Shown here one piece after another: positions 13,101-28,100 of a stretch of 64,000 bases of DNA. The notes beneath the pieces are model-generated. The model did no database searches. It was not told the DNA's origin and saw nothing but the letters and a program-made list of their open reading frames with translations. This DNA comes from Sinonovacula constricta (taxonomy: Eukaryota; Mollusca; Bivalvia; Cardiida; Solecurtidae), in assembly GCA_007844125.1 (NCBI GenBank), contig CM017568.1, positions 7,534,675 to 7,598,674 on the forward strand, given 5' to 3'. How positions within the stretch are numbered: position 1 is the first letter of the stretch; the number at the start of each line of letters is the position of its first letter. The position numbers were made by a program, and so were the translations under genes.

Positions 13101-16100
13101 TTTCTGTCTGGCAAAAAGGAACCATGGTGAATATTTCACTGTAGTTTTAAAGGTGGTATCCAACAGTTTGCCTATATATATAACCAATAACTTACTTGGT
13201 TATTTGAGAAAAACTTCTTGGTTCAAACTGTTGGATACCACCTTTAAAGGAATAATATCTCTTAATGCCCGATCCTCAACCCGTAGTAACATTTGAAAAG
13301 TAATCCTACAGAGAAGACTCTGTATAACATTAAATAGTAAAACTGTTATTAATTTTAGAAGGGACATAAAAAGATAAAAGTTGTACATGTATTAAATTAT
13401 CAGTTTATTAATATCTTCCATAATGTGTCTTGGATTGTCACCACCATTAATTTCTGGTAAGATGGAATAAGGTCTTCTGAATTCTCCAGGTTTCAGGACA
13501 GTGAGTCCTCTGACATTCTGATCTTTTAAATGCACTATACTTGAGAGTTATGTGCCGATCTCACCCTAGCTTGTAATTATAGCCCTAAATTAATAAATAC
13601 CCTTGACAGTTGTGTGACTGTTTTTCTGCAACAAAATGCATGCAGCTACTGATGCAAATACTCTATCAAATGCCTAATAGAATGTAGTCCCCCAGAAACA
13701 TTATAGTTCACCCTTTCTAATTTGTCAATTCCCTCAGAAAACCAGAGGGAGATTTGGACGGTTAAGGGTGTAAACACACCCCACTCCCCCACCAACCTTG
13801 CTGTATTCACAACAGAACAGCACTAATAGATCCAATAATTATCCTGTTTTTTAGTAAAATAACAAGAGAAATGTATTAGATGTTAATGTTGTTGTTTTTT
13901 GGTTATATCGCTCCAACATAGTTCAAATGAGATTTAAACCTACACAAAAAGGAGCTAATGTGTTACAAGACAAGCTTCTGCTGGCTGGTCCTGATAAGCA
14001 CTACTTTAACTTGAATAATTCATGCTTTAAGGTTACGAGTCAAAAAGTAAAATGTGAACTAATCCAAATTCACAATATTACATCAGTCTGCTATTCTAAT
14101 TAATGACTGACTTTGTATTCTCCTGTGTGGATTGGGCTCAACTAATTTTTATTTCAGTTTTTCAGAAAAAGAACCAATTACTCACCAACATATTATGAAA
14201 ATATTAAACTTACCTTGCCTTTTGTTCAAAATTTCTCACAGAAAAAATGAATTGATTGAAAAAAGTCTCATGAATCACAAAATGTATCAAGAATGAGAAG
14301 GCTTCCTGCAAGTTACCATGATAAAGTTGTTAGTGTATGGGAGAACAGATAAGCTCAGTTATGCATATTAAGTCTTAGGAATTTTGCTACACAAAATGAA
14401 TGATACTCAACAAGCAAATCAATCTTACATGTATTCACAAAGTACTCTATTTATCAACAAAATTCTGTGTTCTTCAAACTATACTCCTGTGCATCAATAC
14501 ATTTAAAAAAAATAGCTTAAGTTTTCAGTTGGCCAAAAAGGTGCTTTAAAATGGCTATTCCCATGCATAATTGTATTGAATTTAAAGTTTACCATCTGAC
14601 CAATGGTATTGAAAAGAATGGTCTTCATCCATCCTGATTTCATATTCGTTATTCATTAAGAATATTGGTTCGGTGTTGGTGGTGTGGGGGGAGGGGTTGC
14701 TGGGGGGGATTTGCCATTCTAGATCCAACTAGATCCCGCTTCAAGCCAAATGTTTTCACACCTTTGAGGTCTCTGATTGGACAGATTTGGAAAGAAATTC
14801 AAAATCTGACCAATGAGTTGCTTAGCTTAAGAATTGCTTAGACTATCCCAGGCCCCAGCCCCTCCTGTGATGTCAGACTCACACCCCTGTAAATCCTAAA
14901 CAAGTAAAAGAAAAAAAATTCTGTTCCTAAATAAAACAATCAGGTATTCACCTGCCTAGCTTTCTACAGGCATTATAAGGATGTACCTACAAACTTCTCA
15001 AAGAGGAAAAAAAAATCAGTGATTGTTTACCTCTTCATCCTTTACCTCCACATCCCTGATGCACACTTTTTATCGCAGAAGCAAGAAAAATAAATATGTG
15101 CATCTGCAAGGATGCACGTGATTTAAGATTCCTCATGAAATCAGTCTGAAATCTGCATTATAAACTTGCATATAATAATACAAAAAATCCAACTTGGTAG
15201 AAATTACATATGCACTGGGTAAAATCTGTATGTGCACTGGACAGATTTGTAAATTATCCACCAATTGTTTTGATTTCGCTGGCTTACCCAATGGAAACAG
15301 GCCTATTAAACGTGTCACATTAAACACGTGTTGTCGTCTGTTCATAAACAAAATATCAGTATGATATTTTTGTGATGTATCCCAAAAAGAATTGCCCGCA
15401 TTTAAATGACAGACAGCAAATGCTGACAGCACTTTTCTGCAAAGTTTGTGACAAGGAACCCAATGTAAACAATAATGATACTGATGATTCACTGTCGCAC
15501 ACCAAGAAATCATGTATGTTTCAACAACACTGGCTAAAAACTTACATGTGGTTGCATTGTTGTAAGGGTAGACAGAATTTTGTAAATGAGGTAATTACAA
15601 TAATAAACAGTATACCTTATCTGGACCCATTATTTCAGAAAATGTGCATCGTGTGGACACATGAGAAAAAAATTATTTAATTGAACACTGTAAATTTACA
15701 AACAAATGCCCAAGAAAATAGAGAATTATTACTGAGTTACTTGTCAATTTACTTTAGTATTTTTATTTTGTCTGTAACGGAGGTGTTTAAATGGATGATT
15801 TATTATCTTTCCTTGTTATTAGTTTACACATAAATTGATTGTTAAACGAAATATGAGAGCATGATTTTCTGTTAATAAATGCCTTAGAATCCACCAATGT
15901 ACACCAATAAACACCTACAGATAAATGTGCTGCCCTACCCCCTCCTTTGTTAACCATTCTCTATAATTAACATCATTCTAACCCAACCAATGTCCTCCTT
16001 GAAATTGGTTTCAGACTCAGGCTAAACATGATAAACCTGGGTCATTGTGGTGCATTTGGTCTCAAGACTAGCTGAATTTCTGTTACAAACTGGCCCTAGG

Positions 16101-19100
16101 TCTGGTGTCAGTTTCTCACCCCCTGTAACCCAAACAAATCCAACCTGTGGCCTCTTAACAAACCTGACCCATAACTGGCTGCAACTGTAACTCATATCAA
16201 TTCTAACTTGTTGTCAAACAACTCCAAGCAAAGATTATAAGTGATATAGCTGAAGTTTCAGCAACCAATAGTGCAGACTCTGATCAGAGACTTCCCAGCA
16301 GGAGCAGGAAGATCTGGATCTGCAGTATCTGCTAAAGCTGGGTCAATTCCTAAAAAGCAGTGTAAGAGCCTCCTCTACTGGCATATCAGTGAAGAGATCA
16401 ATTACTCTCTCCTTAGACCTTCAGAGTGAGGAACCTCACAGCTTCAGCTTAGATTTATCAGATATCCCAGATAACACTGGTGATATTGATACCCAACAAC
16501 AGTTTACTCTCACCACCCACCCTTTCTAACATACTCCCCTTCATGCCACAAACTCTAGGTTCACACACATTGCATCAATTGTAATTAATAATTTCTCTTC
16601 CTCCATAATGGATCCAATTATGGTCAATATGGCAACTGCTAGCCTTTTTCTTGTGGGTAAAGACCACCAGACATTGCTGAAGTGTGCTGAAAGATGCTTT
16701 TTTGTCCCTACTGAGTAAAACTCAAACTTACATGGTGAGGGGCAAAACAGAAAAAAACAAATTTCAGTGAATATTAATATCACATGGTGGAAGCATGATG
16801 GTACTAGTATGCCAAACTTAAAGGGAATGTCACCCTAGCATAAACCAGCAGTCACCTAATAATAAATACTGCGTAAAATAGAACATGTTTGATTCTTAAT
16901 GTGTATCACTGTAACCATGATATGCACATCTAAACAAACCTTAAACAGGGGAGCCAAAAAAGGATGTCACATGACTTTCCTGTCATCAATAATGTCGGAC
17001 ATCTCACTAAGCAATTTTATCGAGCCACAACTGTTTCAAAATGTACTTGAAACTGTTGTCTGTAGACATTTTGGTATCCTAATAGAGGTTGGTTTATGTA
17101 TGTTGAAAATGTTTATTCCCTATATAGCCTAATAATTAAAAACTAATTATGAAATGAAAGATCTTTATATAATCATTTATAGAACATTTCTTGATAAAGA
17201 CACAGGTTAAACTATTCGCTAACTTTCCCATTTATATCATTGCTTGCTCTCTTTTAGCTCTTATTCATGACACATTGTTTTAAATAATAAATACAATTGA
17301 CTTAACTGACAAATATGTCAACATTGCAGTTTCCTTTATACCTCCTTATCCAAGCCCCGAAATTTTCTTAATCTAACCGAGGTAAAATATCTCACAAAAT
17401 TAACTATGGAACTATCTAAACTTAAACTGTATCTGAAGGAGAATATAATTATGTGAATCTTCATTTTTATCTATATGCACTGTTTTTGAGATACAAGCTT
17501 GATAATATTAACAGAAGGTGTACATAGAAGTTTAACCTGAGTACAGTGATGGTGATGCAGACATGAAAGAGAGAAGGAAAAGCTCTCCTAATTCACAGAA
17601 AGGTCAAGGTAAAAACAAATATATGTGTTATTTGCTATAAGAACTCCTTGTCCTTTTACATGCACCATCTATAAGATGTTCATGCATTCACAAGTTTAAT
17701 AAGGAATATGCATTTATCTACTTTATCAAGAATTTTCAATTAGGTACATCCATCTATTTACCCTATCACATTAAACCCAGTGTACTTTCAGATCATTTCA
17801 TGAGACTCAAAGTTATAGATTACCTTTGAAATAAAAATGAAAACCTCTTCAAAAGTAAAGGAAAACAAAAAAGATACCAACCAACATAAAGACATCTGTT
17901 CTCTCAAGATTCTTCAAACAGTCATAAATTCAAACTCATAAATTCAAACAAATGACATTTCAATACTTAGATTTACAACAATGAAACAAAACATGTTTCC
18001 TATCTTGTTAGTGCCAGCCACATCCTTGTCATTGAGGACAACTTGTGCTGCTACTTATCCTTATTTGCTTATTAGGTTTATCATCCTATCAACATTATCT
18101 CAGTTATTTGGTGACATGTCCACTTGAAGCAGATGTAGTGCTGCACTCACTGTTTATAGCTTGCCATAACCACCTGGCATGATACCACACCAAGTCACAT
18201 TATACTGACACTCGGTCAACCAGTCCTGGAACTACCCTCATAACTGCTTGAGCGTTCCAAGACTGGTATATTCTGGCCAGGGATCCAGCTAGGGGCCTCC
18301 TATACCTGGAGCCTACATTCAACCAAATGCACTTCCAGGTCCAGTCACCAATCTTTATCTTAATATTGATACTACTGACAGGCTGATCAGGGTCTACACT
18401 ATATGTCTAGGTTAGAACATTTTCTGTATAAAAGCCTGATCTACACTGTATGTCTAGTTTAAATGTTATAATAACTTGCGTTAAAATGTGTGGTTTTGGA
18501 TGTGAGCAGCAGTAATCCAGATTTGTTGCAGATTCTTCATACTGATAATGTACAGAAGGCTACCAATATTACTGTTAGGCTGGAGAAACAATTCAAGGAC
18601 ATAAGGAGAGATCCTCCAAGGCTTCCCAAGCAAAAGCAAATGATCAAAGCAAAAAGAAGGAAAACGCATGACCTCAAAAACACAATGATGATGATTGTGA
18701 TGATGATGATGACAACAATGATGATGATGACATCTATGGATTTTTTACCTACTGAAGCATGTACACAACTTGAACTATAATCCTATGGCTAACAAATACC
18801 TGCCACCCACCTCTGTTCATAAACCTCTTACTTACATCAACATCAGAAATACTGAAACATCCTTAGAAGAAGCAAGAAGCAATAACCCTACAATTGTCAT
18901 TTCATCATAACACTAGAACTCTGTGAGTCGGATGTGTCGTCTGACGAAAAATTGTGTTAGTCGACATAAAAAATGTTAATTAGTTTTTTGTTGTACAGAT
19001 ATTAGCAATGTATTTGCACAAAATTCACATATAAAATAACCTTTTAATTGTCTTATTGCAAAAAACATGCACAACAAGTTATGCCCTTCGCAAGAAATGC

Positions 19101-22100
19101 ACTAAAAATCAATCAAAGGGGAATAACTAAAAAACGGAAGAAGGTAGAGTTACCATTCTTGTGCACTGCAATTTGAGGCATTGCCAGAAACATGCATACC
19201 AAGTTTGGAGTCATTTTGACCTACGGTGACAAAGTTACACTCCGGACAAGAAATGCTCTTTAAAAATAAATCAAAGGGGAATAATTCAAAAACGGAACAA
19301 GGTAGAGTTACGGTTCTTGTGCGATGCACTTCGAGTCATTGCCAGGAACATGCACACCCAGTTTGGAGTCATTTGGACCTACGGTGACAAAGTTAGGCTC
19401 CGGACAAGAAATGCTCTATAAAATCAATCAAAGGGGAATAACTAAAAAACAGAAGAAGGTAGAGTTACCATTCTTGTGCACTGCACTTTGAGTCATTGCC
19501 AGAAATATGCATACCAAGTTTGGAGTCATTTGGACCTACGGTAACAAAGTTACACTCTGGACAAGAAATGCTCTATAAAAATCAATCAAAGGGGAATAAT
19601 TCAAAAACGGAACAAGGCAGATTTACGGTTCTCGTGCGCTGCACTTCGAGTCATTGCCAGGAACATGCATACTAAGTTTGGAGTCATTTGGACCAACGGT
19701 GACAAAGTTAGGCTCCGGACAAGAAATGCTCTATAAAATCAATCAAAGGGGAATAACTAAAAAACAGAAGACGGTAGAGTTACCATTCTTGTGCATTGCA
19801 CTTTGAATCATTGCCAGAAACATGCATACCAAGTTTGGAGTCGTTTGGACCTACGGTGACAAAGTTACACTCCGGACAAGAAATGCTCTATAAAAATCAA
19901 AGGGGAATAATTCAAAACAGAACAAGGTAGAGTTAGGGTTCTTGTGCGCTGCACTTCTAGCCATTGCAAGAAACATGCATACCAAGTTTGGAGTCATTTG
20001 GACCAACAGTGACAAAGTTAAGCTCCAGACAAGGAAATCCAGACACCGCCAACGCCAACAAAGTAATCCCTACATGTCGCCTAGTCAGGCGACACAAAAA
20101 ATAGTTCAAAGGCTCCCATGGAACTTAATGTAACTGTGAAGTTTCAGAAACATTTATCCAAAACTGTATTAGAAACCTAAACAAATAATGGGCAGATAGA
20201 CAGGCTAAAGGACCTATGAACATTTAAATGAACAACCTAATTCCATTACCCATCTTCCTGCAAATTTGTTGTATAATAATGTTGCCCATTGTGATAATGT
20301 CCAAAATAACTACAGAAATGAGAGTATTATCAGTCGTTATTAAAGAGTTTTCAACAGCTCAAAAGCTGCCAGTATTGTGCCACTGCACTTTGTGGTAAAA
20401 GTTCACATACTGGAACAAGTCTACAGCTAGGATCTGGTATCACAGGGTGCAAATTACTAGAAAAAGTTAAGTTTTGATGATCAATATCAAGTGTTTGAAA
20501 GGATAAAGTCAAGGACAACCAGAAGACCTTTGATATAACTGCAATACCAGTTACCAAATGCTCTTGTACCCTTGACCTTACAAGTACAAGATGTGTATAA
20601 TTATGGTACTAAGAAATGTGGGGTATTGGCAGACTGACATCAAACAGAAACAATTGACAAATGTCAGATATCTGATAAATCTAAGCGTAACAAATGGTGG
20701 TGAAACACATCAAGCAGTGTGCAACTCCCTAAAACACATTGTTAAACTTGAAATTCCTCATTAACATTTTATCTTCTTATTTCATAGCCTTCTTTGAAGC
20801 TTTTACTTATAATAATTGACTAACCTGGCTTAAAAGGCTAAAACACAAAGTAAAATTTTGGCTCATCAAAACTGTCTTCACCAAGATATGGTGCATTCGC
20901 ATGGGTCTCCCTCCCCTGCAATAACAGCAGCTAATGGAATGACATTAGTTCCTCTTTCTTCAAATTAAAAATAAAAAAAAAAACAGATACTAAACAGGCT
21001 CAGCCATTTTTTCTTTGAACAACATTATTGTGGAAAAATTAAAGTCTGCATTTCCTCATTGATAAGAAAAAACTTTCTCAATAATGTTGACTAATGGACT
21101 GATACAAGGACTGGTACAATCGCATTACTCAGACAATGTTACCTTAACATTGACAAGTGCCATGATATACTTATTTTTCTGACACCCCACCACAGCCACA
21201 GAGCATATAGCTCTGGCAGAGTGTAGGACAAAACACACATCCCCTCCCATCTGGATGAAATACCCTCTGCTTTTTTTTTTCTAAGTGGACAATGGAAACA
21301 AGTGTAGGACAAAAAACCCACCTTTTCCAGTCACTTTGACATAGGTGGACAGATTCTCCAGAATGTGAATTTTCCAAAGCAGACAGGAATCACCCTCAAC
21401 CATGATAGCAATGTTTCTGTCAAACCTGGACATGCTAATAAATAGAAACCTGTGTGATCATGTCTTGATTGATGAAAAATAGAAATGTTGCATTAAAAAA
21501 CTTAATATTGGGGGCAGGAGTTGGGGTTGGGGGAAGCAATGTGAAAGCATTGGAAATGACCTTTTTTTCAGAATTCGCTCCCAGCACCACCTGCCCCCAA
21601 AAAAACACCATACTGAGTTGTATTGTGCTTATTTTTTTCTATCTGCACCTAATATTTTCTGACTAAGATCAGTGTTTTCTCTGCTCACTTCATCTTATTA
21701 GCAAGGATTACTGGTATTTTATTGCTGCTACCAAGTACTCAGTGAATCCATCTCCTGACACTATGTGGGGAGTCAGAAAGACTTAATCTCCCACTCTTTA
21801 ATAAGCCTGTGTATCACAATACATTTGATAATAATCCATACTACATTTTTAACTAATTTCTTACAACTTTGGGCAAGGGTAACTAGATATATCCAGCTAG
21901 ACCATGCAGCAAATAGTGCAGATAAGGCAGTCCACAGCTGGAGTGGGCTGATCTGGATCTACATTGTTTGTCAAGGCAACTTTAACAGATGTTGAGCAGA
22001 ATAAGGCTCTGTTGCCAGTCACTAATGAGTCAGAGTATAATGTTTCTAAAACTTCACATTATTTGCAGCTGGGCAAACCTGGTGATTCTGAAGTTCTGCA

Positions 22101-25100
22101 AACCAGACTGCCAATACAGAACTTGGGGGCTACAAAACCAGTCTATTTAAAAAAAATAACAGGCAGATAAGTAAGAAGTCTGAGACTGAATGTCTGTAAA
22201 TTGAATTTTATAGAAAAGGATGTGGTGTGTTTATGTGATCAGAAATCTTTTGCTAAATTAGATTTTCCTATGTTTGTTACCGGTAGAGATAGATTTGTAT
22301 CTCAGTTATATTTTGTGTGTATATCTAATTTAAACAAAAAAAATTCAGTGTAATTTATTGTCATGTTAATATAAAGATGTAATAAAATGCATATGTGAAA
22401 AAAATCTTTAAAAAAAAACAGTGGTCCCAAGAGTTTTTATTTGAAGCAAGTATAGTACTGCTTCATTATTATAAAATGTCAAGAACACTAGCTTTTATTT
22501 AGAGTTTCCAAAAGTTATAGATTAATTTAAAGGTTATTATTGTGTTAAAATATGTTGTTTTTCTGCAGCTCTTTCAGAAGAGGGCCCTATTGTCTCACCA
22601 AATCGTTATTACAATTGGCTGCTTTTGAAAGAATATTGATAAAATGTTTGCATTACCAATGAATGCCATAATAATGGTATACTGAGTCACAATGTTCAAA
22701 AGCCTGGACAAGGTAGAAAGTAATATTAATATGCATAATGTATGCTTTAATTTCACAAAATGACTTAAAACATGCATACTCTAGCAATGGGTAAGTACAT
22801 CCATTATGATGGTTTCCCCATTTACTGACCATATGAATGGGGCTATTACTAGTTCTGCTACTATGTGGTCAATGGTGCAGAAAGTACAAGAAGGCATCAA
22901 CACCCTTTCCATGGCTATAGTTACTTATACTGATACAGTTATATTATCTGTATGAAGTGACTTTGAAAAGAGTGCCATGAGAGAAAATATAACAAACAAG
23001 CGCTGCATGCAGACTTTGCATTTCCCTTTTTCAAATAGCTGGATAGTTCAGTGAAAATTCTAAGTTGGTGAAAGGGGAATAGTTGTCAAAAATTAATTTT
23101 AGGAATATCTGAAATTTTAAATTTGGCTTCTGCTCTTGAAAGTGAACAAGTGTTCCAAAGTTGAAGAGTACATCTTTGACATATTTCAAAAAATAGTCCT
23201 TATCTAAAAAACCTAAAGAGGTTACCCAACTATTGCACCAACAAGAGTGTCATGACTGTAGCTTCACTTTTTTCTTTGAAAATTAAAGCTAAAAAATGCC
23301 CGATAAAGTATTAATTCAAATTTACCAACATTCTTTGGGTTTCTATAATCCAATTTAAACGATATAAATAGGCAGCAGACTAGGGGATTTAATTATATTA
23401 GATTGCCCCTAGTTTAACCATTACATTCACACTATCAGAACAAAACACATCCCACCCTCTAAATGTTTCCAGCAAGTAAATACTTAATAACAGTCACTGC
23501 AAGACTCAAAGAGCTCTGAGGTAATAGGGTGAATTCTGACTTGCTGCTCAAGGCATTTTTTCCAATAATATTGTATTTTATAACAAAAGACCCAACATGA
23601 GTGCCATGGCATATGGCTAACATGATTGTGAGAATAATAAACCAGTGATTTCTGTACAACATAGGAGAGGCTAGAATGATTAAACCTAAGCACATTACAC
23701 TTATTTACAACTGAAATAAACTTCTCATTTATCTTTAAAAAAACATCACCCATAGTCTAACATCTATATGCGAGGATAATTGGACATATTGCTTGAGACT
23801 CTGCAGCCAAAAGTTCAGATCCTGATCAGACATCTCCCAGTAGATACTTACAGATCTGGAACTACATAATTTGTCTTAAGTCTAATCAATTTGCACCTAG
23901 CAAGCTAACAGTTAGGAGTACCCTGCTGTTACTCCAGCAATGATGCCCAAATTTCAAGGTAGTCCCTTCATTATTTTTGAATGGAGCATCTTTTAAGATC
24001 ACTATTTAGTGTAAGGAATGTGAAATGTCTAAATGAAAGATTTAAAGATTAAAAAACAAACTTAGACCACTACTTGTTCAAAACGGCAAAACGATCAACT
24101 TAACCTCTAGGAGTTGCAGCTGCTGCACAATTGTAGGTTATTCTCAGTCTTTCCAATTTAGTAAAGAAGATGTCAAACTAATTCATTAAAGTCTTATTAA
24201 AAGATATTTTGTGATTCAACATAATTGTATTTGCACACCAAACATTTAAGTAAACAACGCTCTGGAAATAGGTAACAATTCTGCATTTTTCCTTGTCTTT
24301 CACAAATCTATTTATGAAAAAAACCCTATCTGCCTCAACCTAATCTATCAATGCTAAGCTGGCTAAGAGTGAAAATATTGATTGTTGGTACTCAAAAGCT
24401 GCCACACAATGCTGAGCCATGATGAAATATTTACAACTTGCAAGAACCTGAAAATACTGCAATTTTACATTTTCCAAGAGTCTTCTTGAAAAGACGCACA
24501 CAATGATAAGACGCACCCCCTCTTCGAGGTCTAGAGTCAAGGAAAAAAGCAAATTCCCAAAGACAAGACGCATCCCCTATTCACTAATCCAGCAAGCCAC
24601 CATTGAAGCAATTTCCATGTCGCCGAATTGCTTGATTTTACTCGAAGGTCCATGTTCCATTTGTTCCGGAAATTAGTTTTGGCACTGAGTGCGCTGAGTG
24701 CTTATTATTCTCTAAGTGCCTTAAATATTACGTCGTGACTTTTTGCCTAATAAGACCACGTGTATTGTGTTACATTATGACACTCTGCCCCAGTATATCG
24801 TTTACATGCCAGACAGGATGTTCTCGCGGCTATCCCAGCCCCACACAATTAAGAGATGCGAGAACATCCCGTTTCATGAGGCAGCATGTCAAAAAAATAA
24901 ACAACACGTAAGTTCTCAGCCTAAAAGTTCTCGACACACGTGACAAACACACAAATGACAATTAAAATAACAACTAAAGGATTTATAATGTAGTTATTTT
25001 ATTTTCACACCAGGGTATTGAAGTGACCACTTACAAACAATTAGTTCTATGCACCTGTATCGACGATCTATTATCATCAAAAGAATGAGAAAGCTCGTCT

Positions 25101-28100
25101 GCACAAATAGCCAACGCACATTTTATTGTTGTTGTTAAGTGGGTTTTTAATTTCAACTTAAAACTTATTCATAGTTAATATTCAAAATAAAAAAAAAAAT
25201 TAAATCAAAATTGATCAACTGAATGATACAATATAACTTTGACGATGATAATAACAGCGTTGTCAATGAATATGCCCGTTTCACTAAAAATCAAAACCGT
25301 TTCCGGATTTTGAAACTTTGCCGATTGTGCTAGAATAAAGTGATATTCATGCAAAAATGTATTGCAAATTGTTGGGTTTTTTTCTAAAGAAATGAATTTA
25401 AATGTCTCTATTTACGATAAACATCAAATTTTAGGTAAAAACAACATTATTTTTCCCTGAAAATAGCACAATACAGTTGTCTATGGTCGATACTATCGGC
25501 TATAGTCTCTGCAGTCTATTTAGTATAAGGGTCAGTTTTTGTCTGGGAAAAAAAGGGGGAAAACTTTACTTCGCAGGGATAAGATGCAACTGTTTTATCA
25601 TAATTTGGGGCAAAAATAATGCGTCTTATCTATAAAACTTTACGGTACTCCATGAGTGTAACTGCCTTTCTGTCTTAAAATAAAGTATATACATCAAGGT
25701 AAGCCTTCCAAGAAGAAACAAAACACCTTATGTCTGACTAACATTTATGACTTTAAATATGAACTTAAAATTATTGCACCAGAGCCCCTTGTAAGAGGAG
25801 TACAGTGCCAACTAACTCTTTTATTTCTCCTCCAAACCTTATATACCTGGTACTTGATAGAATAATCTCAATGTCACAATTCTACTGCGTACCCACACTT
25901 TAGGGATTTGTTATTATGGGATATACGGCAACGTACTATCAGATTTACTCCTCTTATTTGGAGCTCTGTGCAAATTTAATTTTTTTAATGAGAACTTTTC
26001 CCTGAGATTGACTATGCATACCTTTCAAGTTTAATTGATTTAAAAAAGAAAATTTAAAAAATAAACAAATTATCATTTCCTTGTTTCTGACTACCTTTTG
26101 GGACTTCTGCAATTAAAATTGTAAATATTGTTTATCTTCTTTACAGGTTTGTGGAATTAATTGTGTTTTGCATTAAAAGATGGTCCCACAGAGCATAACA
26201 AATGAGATTAAAATATTTTAATATATTTTCTTAAATAATTTCATTCTATTGATAAAGTCTAAGGAATTTTTACATCTTAAAAATCAATTGTTTTGATTGT
26301 ATTACATTTAAATCATATGGAACATTTTTAAATTGACACTGCTATCCATGAGCACAAGCATGATCTCCACTACGGTCACATGCTTTTTATGTCACAGCAA
26401 AATTTAGTCTGTGTGTGTAATGTGACTTACCACAATAAGACATAACTTGTCTGGTTTTGCGGCACCAACAAGACCAATGATACCAAACACTATGATGGCA
26501 GCACCGGTGCCTATGAAGATGTACACGTAAGTCTGGTAGGCAGTCAGCTCTTCGCTGGCAAGAATGTACTGGTTAATCCAGTAATCAACACGCAGGTAGA
26601 TGGAGAAACCAAATATGGCGGCACCAATTAACTGAAATAATTAAAATATACATTTATAAAAACAAGATCAAATGTTGGTAACAGCAATCAATTTTTTAAA
26701 ACATCATATAATACATAAAAGCGTATTACAAGGAGTAAAAAGAGCAATATATGCCTGAAATTTATATGTTAACAATAATATGGTATGCTAAAAAAACAAA
26801 GAGCAATAACACATAAACAGACATAGTAATCTGGGCTATCTAATAACAGGGCTTTTTCAGGGTTTTGGGGAAAAAGGCCCCAGCCGAAATTGGGAATTTT
26901 TGACGCGGTAAATAGTCAAATTTGGGAAAAAAAGTATCAACAAGTCAAACCAATTGGGAAATTTCAACATTAATCTGCCTTGCTTTTGTGTCTCTGAAAG
27001 TGTTACAGAGCTCTTCCAGAGTTTGTTCAGAAAGCTCTGCAGGGCCTTCAATACAGATTCTCTTAAATTGGAGAGTTCTTCCTGGCCAAGGGAGCTTCTC
27101 AAAGAAGTGCATAGTAGGTTCAAGATGCTGAACCCTCTCTCCACAGCGTCTGTGCTGGATGGTATTATGGTCATCATCTAAAGAAGTTGGTAGATTCTAA
27201 ATCGCGTAGTATTTAATATTGTACGAATTTTTCGTCACTATATTTCGCGGGTCAGTATAAAAGCCAGTACTGCATGTACCGTTTTTGCTTCATTACTCCT
27301 TTCAGTTTTATAAGCAGTCAAACAGTTATGGCGAAAATACTTTTGTTTATGAAATAGAAAATAATTCCTGTTAATTTTCAAACCATATATTGATTACAAT
27401 TTTATCTTGAATGGCTCTGTGACGCATCTTCAACTTGCGTTACGGTATACGCTGGGTAAGAGTCTATGTTTTCACCGGTTACATTCATACATAAATTCAC
27501 GGAAAGTAGTTTTCACAGATCACCGATCAAAAGTAAACAAACGATTCGCTTAATTGGAAAAGTCTCTAGATTTTATGGTTTCTTGGTTATTTATTTTTTA
27601 AAGGTCAAATGCATTTTGGTTCAAATGGGAATTAATTTATGAGATTGGGAATTTTTTTCTTGAAATTGGGAAAAAGGGTCGCTATTTGGCATTGGCAACG
27701 GGGCCGAATATCGGCCCTGTGAGACAGGCTGAAAAAGCCCCGAATAACAAAGATCAATAACTCCTCAACAAACATTACAATCTGAGTTATCTGATAACAA
27801 AGATCAATAATTCCTGATCAAACATTGCAATCTGAGTCATCTTATTTGAGATCAATAACTCCTGAACAAACATTGCAATCTGAGTCATCTTATTACAGAG
27901 ATCAATAACTCCTGAACAAACATTGCAATCTGAGTCATCTTATTACAGAGATCAATAACTCCTGAACAAACATTGCAATCTGAGTCTTTTTATTACAGAT
28001 CAATAACTCCTGAACAAACATTGCAATCTGAGTCATCTTATTACAGAGATCAATAACTCCTGAACAAACATTGCAATCTGAGTCATCTTATTACAAAGAT

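Larger units (their letters stand above)
5729..26430 (-). other. Tetraspanin intron 2 (about 20.7 kb)
   Basis: GT-AG intron between exons 2 and 3, the largest in the window. Annotated contents: an acceptor duplication, a dispersed repeat, the 40-bp minisatellite with its hAT insertion, a pogo-like element, microsatellites, SINEs, a hairpin MITE, the 157-bp satellite and a DNA-transposon remnant. In the remaining parts (for example 10.8-12.4, 13.3-16.2, 16.8-18.0, 20.1-21.8, 22.0-23.8 and 25.7-26.4 kb) I see AT-rich sequence and no supportable gene. Confidence 0.8.

Noticed and set aside
15133..15680. Overlapping frames of 126 (-) and 102 (+) codons
   Set aside because: The two frames overlap on opposite strands and I recognise no domain in either. 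There is no convincing splice or start context, and open frames of this length occur by chance in 64 kb.
16290..16530. Open plus-strand stretch of about 75 codons (DLSDIPDNTGDID type)
   Set aside because: No start codon or splice acceptor could be assigned and it overlaps a palindromic repeat; coding origin is possible but unsupported.
18490..18780. 96-codon frame with a basic/polar start
   Set aside because: Half of it is a GAT microsatellite and the rest matches nothing I know; it begins within SINE and palindrome debris.
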